A DNA stretch of 64,000 nucleotides from Macrolepiota albuminosa (GCA_027475525.1 JAMWFC010000060.1:496001-560000); one strand, 5' to 3'. Shown: positions 45,975-57,705, counted from the stretch's first letter. Numbers and translations are program-made. Notes: a model not told the origin generated them from the sequence alone.

Positions 45975-45987
45975 AGTCTTGATATTA
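45975..45987 (-). promoter_or_regulatory. Element B putative self-primer binding site
   Basis: On the minus strand TAATATCAAGACT abuts the 5' LTR. It is the perfect 13-nt complement of AGTCTTGATATTA inside the LTR (46356-46368), which itself lies about 25 bases downstream of a TATATA box. This is the layout expected for Tf1-type self-priming. Confidence 0.75.
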
Positions 45988-46736
45988 TGTCAGGTTCCGC
46001 TGAGTTGGGCAGGGGCTTTCCGGGAAAGTGATTGCCCTTACAATGCGGACTTGACCCATGGATACTCAGGTGTCTGGAACTCCGGGGCTAGGACTCCAGG
46101 GTTCAAGACGTGGACAGGGGTAATCCCGGGAAAAGGGACTCAGTCTGGAGGTTTTGGGTTGTGGTAGCTGGGGGATTTGGGTGGGGGTCGAGTCGTGAAC
46201 CGGAGGTTCTAAGACGAGACCAAGTTAGCAAACTAAAGTCGCAAAGTGCATACCAATCTCTAGAGCACACAAGTATTCAAGCATGCCAGTCAAAGCATGC
46301 CAGTCAATGCGTACCAATCAAGCAGAGGGCACGCAACAATCCAAGTAATGCAATGTAATATCAAGACTAGCAAATACAACAGGGAACTATACTATATAAG
46401 TACTACGGGACCAGGTCTCGGGATTCCAGGGTGTCTGGGATGGGTTCCAGGAGTCATTAAGTAGTGGGCAGGGACTGTATACCTGGATCGCACGTGTGGG
46501 GCGCGCGATCAATTGGCATAGAGGGAGTTGTGATGCGTGATGCGTGATGGCCGGGAATGAGTTGCGTGATCCGATCGTTGATCAGGGCTGGTGGCGGCTG
46601 ATGGCGGTCCTTGATGCGTGCGATGGTGGTGTTGGTGGTCATGATGGCGGGGTGTGTCCTGTGAGGTCAGAGGGAGGGTCCCGGAGGGTGTTCCGGGGGT
46701 GTCCCGGGGTGGGCCCGGAGGGGAGGGGTCGTGACA
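45988..46736 (-). repeat. Element B 5' LTR
   Basis: The LTR is 749 bp. On the minus strand: TATATA at 46398-46393, predicted transcript start AGTCTTGATATTA at 46368-46356. It is followed by target copy ATACC (46737-46741). Confidence 0.95.
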
Positions 46737-46741
46737 ATACC

Positions 46742-49700
46742 AGGCTGTGATGAATCATATATTTTCTGCATACATTGGTAGATTTCTTGACATGTACTTT
46801 GACAACATAATAATCTATTCAGAAACTCTGGAGGAATACATTAAACATGTTAAGCTAGTAATTGACGTGCTACAAAAAGAGAAACTCTATGAAGAAAAGA
46901 ATAAGTTACAATTTCTGTGTAAAGAAATGAAAGTATTTGGCAGGATTGTCGATGACATGGGTATCTGGATGGACCCCGACAAAGTTGACACCATCACCAA
47001 ATGGAAGACCCCTACAAATAGGGATTTGCTAAGAGGCTTCTTGGGAGTAGCTGGCTACCTAGCTAATGATATTGACCGTGTATGAATCCCGATGGGGATT
47101 TTACATAGTTTAACAGGTGATACTGTCTCATTTTGGTAGAAGTACACATATCAGCGTGCTTTCAAGAATATTAAGGGACTTGCAGTTGTGTGCTGGGATC
47201 ATCACAGGAAGCCTCTAGAGTATGGACCCAACCAACCACCTATCAATGTCATAACAGATGGGTATGTGACAGGCATTGCCAGAGTAGTCAGCCAGGGCAA
47301 TAACTGGTGCATGGCAAAGGTCATAGCATTTTACTCTGCAAAACTAAATTCAGCTCAACAAAACTACCCTGTCCATGAAATAGAGATGCTAGCTGGCATA
47401 GAAACCATGCTAAGACATCAGAACATATTACAGGGGGCCAGGTTCACCTGGTATACGGACCATAAGGGCCTGGTTCACCTCCTAAACCAGAAAAACTTAT
47501 CAGGGTGACAAGCCCAATGGCTAGAGAAAATTTCAGAATTTGATTTTGAAGTGAAATATGTACCTGGTACGGAGAACATTCTCTCAGACTCCCTATTGCG
47601 ATTATATGCCTTCGATAAGCCTGGAACAGTGCACACAAGAAGTGAATACACGTACCATAACATAATAGACAACAATGTGATGCTGACTCATCTGGTGTCC
47701 GCCCCACTATTGGTAGGAAGGGAGGGCAAGAACGAATGCCTGCCATCAGCTGACAAACCAGTCTCTAAAAGTGCAGTTGAAATTGCTGACAATCCTGCCA
47801 ATCACAATGGTGATCAGGCATCAGAGGTATCACAAGTGCCCCAAAGTGGCGCAAAACTGAGAAGGGCATACAGGCGAAAGGTGGTGCCACCAGCAGAAAC
47901 TGGTTGACCAGAAACAGTGAAAGAATTTGCAGCCAGAACCTCGAAACATTTTGTGCTGAATGGACCTCAGCAACAAAAGGAGGGCGAGAAGGATGGAACA
48001 CAGAAGAAATTAACCATCCAAATACCTGCACATAAACAGAATGACACACCCCAAAACATCTCTGAACAAGGATCTGTGCAGAAATCTAATGAGATGAATG
48101 GAAGCGATGCCGAACAGGACCGAGACCAGAGAATAGCAAATTATTCTCAGAAGCTCCAGCAGCTGATAGAGCCTCTGGAGCCAGTATCGATCCTGGAGTT
48201 AATGGCCGGAGGGTGAGAACCAATAGACCTACTGGCAAACATCAGAGAAAAGTACTCTCAGGACCCAACGCTAGCACCTGTAGTGGAGAATCCTTGTGAA
48301 TTCAAGAATTTTGAATATACAGACGATAAATTGCTATATCTGAATACAGATGGCAAATGATTACTATGTATTCCCCTCATAATAGTAGTGGGACAAAACA
48401 TCCGCAAAATTATTATATCAGAAGCTCACTCAATGTTAGCGCATTTAGGCGCTTGAAAGACATTGACTTACTTACGAGATCATATGTGGTGGAAACACAT
48501 GAGTAGTGATGTCCATGCATACTGTGAAACCTGTGTAATATGCGCTAGAACTAAACCTAATAATCACAAGCCCTATGGCAAACTTGTACCTTTACCGGTA
48601 CCCACGCAGCTCTGGAAAGTGATTGGGATCAACTTTGTGGGCCCCATGCCAGAGTCAAAGGACCGCGATGCCACCTATGACTCTTTGACCATTATCATAG
48701 ACCATCTAACTAGCATGGTACATCTGGTACCCTGGAAGGATGAATTACATGGCCAGAAACATCGCTGAACTTGTGTTCGCAGAAGTATACAAATTACATG
48801 GCTTATCAAAAGCCATAGTCAGCAATTGAGACTCATACTTTACGAGTTTGTTTTGGTTGCACCTTCATGCATTGATAGGAACGCAATTAAAAATGTTGAG
48901 CTTGTATCATCCTGAGATGGACAGAGCCACTAAACGAGCCAACCAAACCATGACGCAGATGATAAGACAGTGCATTGGGCCTAACCAAAAGAATTGGGTA
49001 GCAAAGCTACCTGGAATTGAGTTTGCAATCAACAACGCAAGGTCAGACACAACAGGGTACTCACCCTTCTTCTTAAATTATGGCAGATTACCTCACATGA
49101 TGGTATGGAACACAGCCCCAAAAACTGAATATGCTGGAGTTAGGGTGTTTGCACAACGACTGAAATCAGCAATAATGGCTGCTCATGACAGTATCTTAGT
49201 GGCCAGAGTTAAGCAAACCTGGAATGCTAACAGGAAAAGAGCACCTGCCCCGTTCGTAGAAGGGGACTTTGTATATGTATTTACTGAAAATATGTCCTTT
49301 CCCAAGGGAACCATGCGCAAGCAAATACCAAAGTTTGTGGGGCCATATTTAATCCTAAAAGATTTTGGCAACCACTCCTTTAGGATACAACTGCCCTCTC
49401 ATATGCAAAAACGAGGCATTCATAACAGTTTCCACACGTCACTACTCCAAATCCACTGCCCCAATGATGACAGACACTTCCCAGGCCAACTGTTTTCACA
49501 AATCATCTTGGAGGGCGAATCAGAACATGAAGACAAGTGGGCTGCAGATAAGATATTGAGCCACGCCAGCATCTGAGAAAATGCAATCTTTGAAGTATTA
49601 TGGTGGGCTGGTGACCAAACCTGGCTGCCTTATGACCAGGTTGGAGTGCTTGGCTTGATCCCGCCTTATCTTGATGCTCAGGGCATAGATTTGATCAGTG

Positions 49701-49798
49701 AGCTACCAACCAGCAATGGCACCCCACCAGTAGATGATCCACAAGTGTTCCTGAGCCTATTATCAATTGAAAAACTACTTAAGGTGAGCGCTGGATGA
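46742..49798 (+). pseudogene. Element A Gag-Pol, part 2 (RT, RNase H, integrase, chromodomain-like end)
   Basis: This continues after element B (PATY joined to QAVMNHIFSAY). The RT box is YFDNIIIYS (46795-46806) where YxDD is expected. RNase H includes ITDGYVTG, HEIEML, YTDHKGL and LSDSL. Integrase has an HHCC region (EAHSMLAHLG through CETCVICARTK), GINFVGPMPES where the catalytic Asp is expected, and a later DRATKRANQ where TERANR is expected. TGA stops lie at 47083, 47506, 47905, 48214, 48358, 48454, 48827 and 49574 (first base of each), all plausible Arg codons. A one-base deletion lies near 48738. The tail (FEVLWWAGDQTWLPYDQV) is chromodomain-like. Confidence 0.87.
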
Positions 49799-49898
49799 GT
49801 GGGCCTCTGGCACCCAGACACCTCTGGTTCTAAATCAGTTCTCTCTACCCTATTCATTCACCGCCACATCAGTTAATTCCCCCATCAATCTTGCCCCT

Positions 49899-50569
49899 AT
49901 GTCTTTTCGCCCCAAGAACTACTATAGCCCTCACCCTCTCCTTGCCAGTCACCTGGACAGGTTTGTGCAGCTCATGCAGTAGATCCCAACCTCATTATCT
50001 ATTCAGCCCAGCTCTTGAAGTTCCTCGAGCATGACAATGATGCCCGGCGTTGTAACATCACCATTAACACCATTGAGCCCTGCAGTTACGATGGCTTTGC
50101 TGAGGCATACAATAACACTAAAGGAGACAACCCATGCAAGTTTATACGCTGCGACCCAGCAACTGGTACCTTCAACTATGACAGCTTCCCCATCCCCCAG
50201 TCTCTTCTGAAGTTCCCACATGTCGACTCTCGCTACAACAAATTCCACACATTCAACATCATTAACTCAAACGGAGACATTAACGCCGATGCCTGGGCAA
50301 GCATGAAGAACGCGTTACTATGCCCCCATTGCAAGGCTGTTTGCAACCAGGCATGCTTGGAGTGCTGGCACGAGGAGAAAGAGTTAAAAAAGTGTTGCTA
50401 TGAGGACTCCTGCCCAGAGCAGTTCGGCATTGCCTCCTTCACAAACCCTTGTACCACCAAAAAGAAACACGCCCAGAAAGAAGAACCCCTTCCTGAAGCC
50501 TTGGGATCAACCGCTGCAGAGGAAAAGGACCTAACCATGGAGGAGTTCACTGAGGATTCCACTCTCTAG
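49899..50569 (+). pseudogene. Element A third ORF, Cys-rich
   Basis: The ATG at 49899 opens MSFRPKNYYSPHP and HLDRFVQLMQ; one base is missing or extra near 49980, after which the frame continues as VDPNLIIYSAQLLKFLEHDN to the TAG ending at 50569. The protein is about 220 residues. Near the C-terminus is a cysteine cluster (CPHCKAVCNQACLECW, then CCYEDSC), followed by an acidic tail. There is no signal peptide or membrane segment, so it is not an envelope-like protein. It sits between pol and the 3' LTR in the sense direction. I do not recognise a function; metal binding is plausible from the cysteines. Confidence 0.6.
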
Positions 50570-50789
50570 GCTGAGCCCTAGCCTCCTTCCCTCTATGTCA
50601 ATCCCCAAGCACCATTTTATTCAATGACCTATGGCGAATTCAACCCGCATTTTACTTTTGGCACTTTATACTCAATATTGGAAGTTCAACCCCTGATACA
50701 CTTCATTTTATTGACCCTGCAGCACACTAAGGAAAATACAAAAGAAAAGCCAGTTACGTATCCTTTACCCATTCTTGATACTTGGAGGG

Positions 50790-51006
50790 TGTATGTGATG
50801 ACTGTTACCATTCTTACCCAATTCCATTGCCTTGTAATTATTCCTCTCCTTAACCTTTCCTATTTCCTGCTATCTCTATTACCGATGGTATATAAACTAT
50901 GTACTGTTTGGATTTGTAGACATTCTTGGCAATCTAGGACTTATCCCAGTTCTCTCCGATTGTCTAAGTCTTCGTGTGATGGACACTGTGACCCACTGTC
51001 CTCACA
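50790..51006 (+). repeat. Element A 3' LTR
   Basis: The LTR is 217 bp and diverged from the 5' copy at many sites. It is preceded by GGAGGG. Confidence 0.85.
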
Positions 51007-51798
51007 CATTGAAAACATATTTAAGTTGCACATTTGAAATTGATATTGCCAAGTTAGAACTAATGAAGTCTTTTCAATCTTGTCAACTCTTCCCTGACCC
51101 TTACCATCAGCTCTGTCTAGCTTGAACTTCAAATTTTTTTGACAAGACCAGACCAATTTTACTGGGACGGACATCTTGCTCCAGTGCTGGAGGCCACTTT
51201 TTACCTGAACAATTCCTCGCACATTTTGACATAATTTTGGGCATTTTTACCTTAATAGCCCTGTTGCATTTGGTCTAAAATTTCTCAATTTTTACCTGAA
51301 AAAAAATCAGAGGCCCTGCAGGGCTTTCAAGGGTCCTTCAACAACCCACTAACCTCTTCACCGGCAAACCCACAACTGAGCCACAATGACTACAAAACAA
51401 TGAGGGTACTGCAGGGAAGAGGTGGAGGGAGAATACCAAGGCAGAAAAGCAATCAGGGAAAGGAAAAAAACGGTTATCCAGAAAATTGAGTAACCATGTG
51501 TATCCAAGCACTGGAAAAACCACTAACCAAGTGCCCAGCCCCAGGAACTCAATAAACCAGCCGTCTAGCCCTGTCAAATATGACGACGCCTTGTTACCAT
51601 GCAATGACGTGCTGGTCCATGTACAAGAAGGAAGGATATAAAAGGAGGGTGGAAATGGGGGAGTCAGGCAAGCAGTTGATCTTGCCACAGCTCGGAGTCC
51701 CCAGAGAGCGGACATCTTAGGCCAATAGCAGTAGACTGACTTTGGGGTTTTAGTTTTAATACTATTTTGTACCCACATTTCAAGTGTGAACTTTTATT
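51007..51798. other. Non-coding flank between element A and the LINE
   Basis: No supported gene; the minus-strand ORF at 51338-51778 has no domain. A TATAAAAGG box near 51640 and a terminal-repeat-like feel suggest an old unidentified LTR, but I cannot find its ends. It includes the left target copy of the LINE (51779-51798). Confidence 0.4.
51779..51798. repeat. LINE target-site duplication, left copy
   Basis: The 20-bp string TTCAAGTGTGAACTTTTATT is identical to 60158-60177. Confidence 0.92.
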
Positions 51799-51975
51799 TT
51801 TATTTTTTATTATTTTTCTTTTAGTGGTATCACTATAGTCTATCGACTGTCCACAATTGTCAACCTCTTATAGACTAGGATATGTGCTTATTACACTGGT
51901 TGCGTCTTGAGAGATAACCCCTCAGTGGAAGTCCACCCCGCTGGAAATGCATTTACGCATGACATGTGGGACTTG

Positions 51976-54900
51976 TTAGCCAATACCCACTAAAACCACA
52001 GTTAACTTTTTCCATAGCCTGAGGGGTGATATGTCCTCTTGTATGAGATTCAACCATGTGCTCTTTATCAGACTCAGCTCATTTGCTTTGTTTCCGCACC
52101 TCTCTCCATCTGTAGCTAAGCAATCGAGCTTGATCCTTCGTCCAATAGCAGCTCTCATCCTTTGCAGGATTTCTTCTGCCAGGAAGGTCTTTTCAGGGTC
52201 TGACTCTCTGGAGATCCTCCATTCACATCTTAATTTCCAAATCATGTACATTGCTTCCGATGTAACTATCTTTCAGAATCAACGTTCACCTTTGTCCCCT
52301 CTTTTTGTTCTTCTTGTGAGCACACATCCAAGCTGGTCTCCTAGGGAGGGCTTAGTAAAGGTTATCCCTTTTTTCTCATGTAGCTGTCTCACACATTTCC
52401 ATATGATCTCCTGACTGATGTTGCACATTCAGTGAGGATATGTTCTATTGTCTCTACTTGCCTGCATTGTGGGCATATCACCTGGTCTTCATAATTCTTT
52501 ACGTTTAGCCAAAAGCTACCCACTTTATATGCATTGTGCATCGCCCTCCACATGAAGTTTCTTACTTGGCGGGTAAGGTCTTTGTCCCTTAGGGACATCC
52601 ATATTTGCTTATCTGTTGGCAGCATGCCTATCTTGTCTTTAGTCACCCACCTAGTCATGTCCAGATGGATCATTGTGCCTTTTCATTGTGGTATCGGTGC
52701 TTTCTCTAGTATTCCCCTGTATGCAATGGCTTGTGTAAGCTTTGCCAGCTTTGCACCCATCATGTAATATTCCTTTGGTATAGTAAGGTCTAATTCATCT
52801 TGGCTTTCCTTGCGCGCTCCTTTGTTCACTAACCTGTCTGCTTCCTCGTTTCCTAGGATCCCAGCATGTCCCCTGACTTTTTCAAAGAGGGTGATTCCAT
52901 TTTGTTTTCGGAGTGTTGCTACTATGAGTTTCAGTATTTCTTTATTCACCGTGTTTATCCATCCTTCATTCTCTCTTTTTTGTAGATGCTTGGTCAGGCT
53001 ATCTATCGTAATCTGTGAGTCACTCCTTATTAGTATGGCCTGGTCTTGCAGAGCTACCTGCACCGCTACAAGGATTGCGATTGTTTCACCCGCATTATTT
53101 GTTTGTGAGATTTGGTCGGGTAGCCTAATTGCCCAGTTTTTTGGGTCATCTGGGCCAAACCAGACTTCTGCTCCCGCTGCTGGTCTACCCTCGTTATCCT
53201 TTATATATGATCCATCAGTGTATATCGTGATTAGGTCCAGAGGACTTCTGGGGGTTCTGGTGAGTAGTGCTTCCATTGTCGCTTGCTGTCTTTTTTCTGT
53301 GAAGACCCTCACTCCTTCCTTGAGGGACCCCTTCATTTCAAAGCTTGGATCAAAAAGACTCCTGCCATTCATGGAGGCGAGCTCGGCTTCTTCCTCTGTG
53401 ATGTCCCTGTTGATTCTGGGACTGTTTGGATTATATTTTTCCTCTAATCTCACTATGTATTCACATGCATTCTTAGAGCACTTGTGTGGATTTCCACACC
53501 CACTCCTCCTTAAAGTTTTGCATGTCGTACACGCACAGTTCTTCCTTGCCTTGTGGCTGTTAGGCACATTTACGCCCAGGATCTCTCCTAAGCTAATCAT
53601 ATCATTCATGGTTTTCACCTTGTAAGTTTTCCTCATGCACGTCATGAACGCTGTATTTATTTGTATGTACTTTTCTTGGGCTAGGCCTATATGAAACCAC
53701 GCTGTTAGTTTTCCTCTCAGGTTGTTCTCCAGAGCAATGGGGTGGAAAGTCATGTCATGCTTTTTTGCTATTTGCAGCATTTTCTGTAGAGGCATTGAGA
53801 GGCCCTTCTCTGTAGCTCTGGTATCCACCATTGTGTTCTGTAACATTAGGTTCATCAGGGTTCCACTATCGTACCCATGCGTTCTTGCTATTTTTATGTT
53901 TATTATTCTATCTGCCAGTATCACCTATCTTAGACGCTCATTGTCAAGAGCCAGGAATCTTTGTGTCTTCATCAACTTAATTGCCTCGTTCCTTATCTTT
54001 AAGTCGAGAACCTTCCTACCACTGGCTTCCAGTAGCAGTCATAATGTATTTATTCCAATCATCTGACGTGCCTCACTGTTCCATAGGAACTCGTTTATCA
54101 TCCTTGTTAATAGATTCTCTACCTGTTTAGGCATGCCCTGCACTCGGGTCCTGTACTGGGTACATCCCTCCACTACTATATTTATTATCAGTCTGCATCC
54201 TTCGATCATTGGTTTCCCTTTATTTCATCTTTTCAGGTCCTTTGATATCGCTTCTATAGTTGGCATCCATACGCTCACATTATCTACTTTGTTACCAATG
54301 AAGGCTCCCAGCAGCCTCGTTGCCTCACCATCTCTCGCTATCTTGATCTCACTTGAGATGGCTTGGCTGGCATTTTTCGTTCTCCATGTCGTTAGTATAT
54401 CATTTCTGTGTTCTTCTGTCTCCACTGGGACAATTACTGTCTTAGGGATATTAAAACTTGCATCTGATGCTGAGCACCATTCTTTGAGTATTTCCTGTAG
54501 GTCTTGGAAGCTGTCTTCCTCACTGAGGTATACAGTAGTATCATCTGCGAACAGGGTTGTGATCAGTCTTTCTGCAATCTCCTCCAACTCGATCCCCTTC
54601 AGATTTGATGATCTGAGCATCTGGGCAAGAGACTCGATCACTATATTGAAAAGAAGACAAGACATGGGGTCTCCCTGTCGTACCCCTTGCTTATTTCACC
54701 GTTTAAGATAATTCTTGTGAATGCATCACTATATAGTGTTTTTACAGTATTAATAAATTCCTTCAGTATTCCAAACCTCCTCATGGCCCTCCAGAGGAAC
54801 TTGTGGAGAATCCTATTGTATGTCTTCTCTTGGTCAAGGCATACAATCATTCCGTTTTTCCCTGTTATATCGCACCATTCTATTACCATACGAGCTAGTC

Positions 54901-56773
54901 CTGTCTGGTCCTCAATTCTCCTTCCTTTCATGAAGCCAGCCTGGTCGCTGTGGATTAAGCTTGGGATCACTTCACCTAGCTTCATTGATAAAACTTTGGT
55001 CATTATTTTATAATCTGTATTTAGCACTGTAATCAGATGATAATTTCCAATGTCCGTTTTGTCTCCCTTCTTATACAGCAGAGGACACATCCATCCCTCA
55101 GCAAAGTTTGTCCCCTCTTCTATTCCGTAGTCTTGTATGTCTCGGAAAACCACTGCTAGGGCTTCTGCTAAGTTGAAGCCCTGTCTCTCGTCTTCCTGGG
55201 CAGCCTTATAGCACATCGCTAGTTTCTTCCACAGCTCATGCACGATTCCATCCAGGCCAGCTGCTTTTCTGTTTTTGAGCTCATCTATTGCATCCTCTAC
55301 ATCGCCTCTTGTAATTTTTGTACTTAGTAATTCTTTTTGTTTCTCGTTGAGCCTTGCTTTAACATTTTTCAGGGCCTTCTTCATCTTTTGCTTATGGATC
55401 CTATTACATCTTTCTCCTGGAGTTTTTTATGATAGGATTTTGCTATCTCAGCCATTCTTTCAGATCTTCTCTCCAATACAACTTCACCTTCTTGACTTTT
55501 CCTCTTTGTTCATGTTTATCCACAGTTTTGTTATCGTCTCATCATAGAGGAAGAAATCCATCGCCACAGTATCTCTTGCCCTTGCGAATCTTTGCATCTC
55601 TAAGTTTTTAATCCTTTCATCCAGTATTGCAGCTTCTTCCCTCTTGGAGTCATTGTCTATAAAGGTATTATTTAGAGTTTCTCTTTGATCTTTTTTCAGG
55701 GCACTAATCTCCCATAGGATTCTCAGTTTTATCTCTTTGGACCGTTTCCTTATCATTTTCAGAATCTTATCCTTAAAGGCTTTGTGTAATTGTTGTGGGT
55801 TTTCTTGCTCTGATCTCTTATCGCTACAGTTGATTAGTCTTGCTTGATGTTCCATCCCCAGGGCTTCAATTTAATCCATGAGTTTATCGTCTTTCATGAG
55901 GTGTATTGGCATGGCGTATCTCCCCTCCCCTATGTAGGGTTGCCAAGGGTTTATCAGTGCCATCGAGATCAGAGCATGGTCAGTGTTTATGCCTGATCTC
56001 TCTATTCTCCAATCCTAGCTGAATTTTAGAAGGTCTTCCTCTAGGTATATTCAATCTATTTGCAATTGTATTGGTCTATTTATCATTTGGAACAAAAAGT
56101 CTATTGTACTGGGATTTTCCCTCTGCCAGCCATCGGCTAACTTAAAATGGCCTTTCAGAGCTGCTAGGGCTTGTGTCGCCTCATTTGAGTCGATGTGGGC
56201 TGGCAGCCGGTCTATGGCTTCTTCTACAACATTCATGTCTCCTAACATTATGTTTGGTTTTGGAATACACGGTCATATTCTCCATTTCAACTTTATGTCT
56301 CTCCAAAAATTCTCATTTTCCTTTGGTCCATTCAGCATGTAAACATTGAGACAACTCATGATTCAGTCCTCAAACCAGGGGAATTCTAGTATTATTGCTC
56401 TACCTGGAATTAGATCTCTTGATTGAGCCTCCTGCCATCTTGTTGTGCGTTTATTCAAAATAAAAGCTACCCTCATGGCATTTGGGTGTTCTGGGTTTGA
56501 ACTCACAAATATTTTCATTTGTCTCTGAAACAGTTCCTCTATTTCCTCTCTCTGACTTTCATCCACATGGGATTCCTGTACCACTAGAATGTCGATCTTG
56601 TTCTCCCTCATTAGTTGGCACATTTCTCTCCACTTTGCCATAGTGGTTGTAGAGCCTCCACCCTTCATATTTAATGACGCAAATCTCACAGTTCCTCTCT
56701 TATTTTTTCTTTTCTTTCGTGCTGATAGGACCCCATACAGGATCAGTGCATCAACGGCAGGCAATGGCAACAT
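51976..56773 (-). pseudogene. LINE ORF2: endonuclease, RT, RNase H
   Basis: The endonuclease starts near 56700 (RFASLNMKGG, VVQESHVDES with the catalytic Glu, MLGDMNVVEE, NTDHALIS). TGAs after WFED, WRI and QID stand where Arg fits. RT includes RKAAGLDGI, DQAGFMKGRRI and FADDTTVYL (about 54540); a one-base shift lies near 54680 (QGDPMSCLLFN resumes in another frame). RNase H (about 53190-52830) has IYTDGS, GETIAI, RSDSQ and HAGILGNEEAD, all four acidic residues present. The C-terminal motif CPQCRQVETIEHILTEC (about 52430-52480) ends the conserved part. The protein nicks target DNA and primes reverse transcription from it. Confidence 0.88.
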
Positions 56774-57705
56774 GGCACCGACTCGGGATACCTTAGCGCA
56801 CGCTAATTATCCAATTTTGGTGATATTTGACGGCCGCGCATGGCAAGAAGCAGATCCGATCAGTGATAGCGCCGACGGCAGACAGAATGACAACTGACAG
56901 ATGGCATCAGTCACTGATGACAGCGCCTAGCGAGAAGCCTGATGATCTATCAAAAACTGACAGACAGCTTGGCGTTTGACCTTGGCGTCTGACACTGCTT
57001 AGCGTAGCGAGAAGCCTGATGATCTATCAAAAACTGACAGACAGCTTGGCGTTTGACCTTGGCGTCTGACACTGCTTAGCGCCTCGATTCAGCGCCTGAC
57101 ATCGCTAAGCACTTTGGACAGACAGAAGGGTAATGGATTGATGATTTAGCACTGCGATCTGCCACCTGGTGGCGCTAAGGGTCTTGAATGGACAGTAGGG
57201 ATCTGAAACCGTTGGAGCTACCCTATAAAATTTTCTAGTTTACCGCACTTTGGCGTCATTGGTCACTGGCGACGGTGAACTCATTGTAGTATAAAAGTAC
57301 TTACCGACTTGTACATCGAACAACAGACCAGAATTTCCTGCTCTCCTTTCTTCAGTCTCCCTTACGCTCAAGATCTCATTTATGGTCGGCAACGTCGAAC
57401 TCGTTGGCAGTTGCAGACTCTCGCTAACACTCGACACACTCGCGCCTTGCAACTACGGCAGGCATTATCGACACTTAGACTTCGCTAAGCTTACCGTGCT
57501 CTTGCCGCTCACATTGCCGTGTCACTTACCGCTTCTTTCATAGGCGCTTTACCTTAGCGCTTTACACTTGCCGACCCCCCTTACCGACTTTTCCCCATTT
57601 TCACAGGCGCGTTCTCTGGGACCTGCCCGGGACTCCTCACATCACTTATAGCGCGCCCAATGCAAGCTTTTGGTATGGTAACACTATAGTTATATTTGTT
57701 ACTGA
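56774..57705. other. Non-coding insert between LINE ORF1 and ORF2, AGCGC-rich
   Basis: Unlike the AT-rich ORFs around it, this 0.93-kb stretch has repeated TTAGCGC/GCGCTAA-type motifs (about ten), several TTACCGACTT-like motifs, and TATAAAAT (about 57222) and TATAAAAG (about 57290) boxes. It looks like a solo LTR, but I could not find paired TG/CA ends with a target duplication. It contains a 77-bp duplication. Confidence 0.45.
56928..57081. repeat. 77-bp perfect tandem duplication 11
   Basis: Copies at 56928-57004 and 57005-57081 are identical. They lie in the non-coding insert of the LINE. Confidence 0.97.

Larger units (their letters stand above)
35836..46736 (-). mobile_element. Ty3/gypsy chromovirus B with tandem proteases and an antisense ORF
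   Basis: The LTRs are 35836-36564 (729 bp, 3') and 45988-46736 (749 bp, 5'). The target duplication ATACC lies at 35831-35835 and 46737-46741, inside element A's RT. The minus strand carries gag-pol (45954 to 38682) ending in a chromodomain. The plus strand between pol and the 3' LTR carries an antisense ORF (36692-38351). The total is 10.9 kb including five 77-bp duplications. The solo LTR at 4242-5010 belongs to the same family. Confidence 0.95.
31182..51006 (+). mobile_element. Ty3/gypsy retrotransposon A, old, interrupted by element B
   Basis: The short LTRs are 31182-31396 and 50790-51006 (about 215 bp, TGTATG to CTCACA). Gag-pol lies in one continuous frame from 31497, interrupted at 35835 by element B (target duplication ATACC) and resumed at 46742. 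A Cys-rich third ORF precedes the 3' LTR. A short purine run GGAGGG abuts the 3' LTR. No clean target duplication of A itself was found. Many TGA stops and lost catalytic residues make it defective. The LTR pair differs at roughly 8% of sites by eye, making it older than C and D. Confidence 0.9.

Noticed and set aside
51338..51778. Minus-strand 146-codon ORF with hydrophobic stretches
   Set aside because: There is no recognisable family; it lies in an LTR-like non-coding flank.
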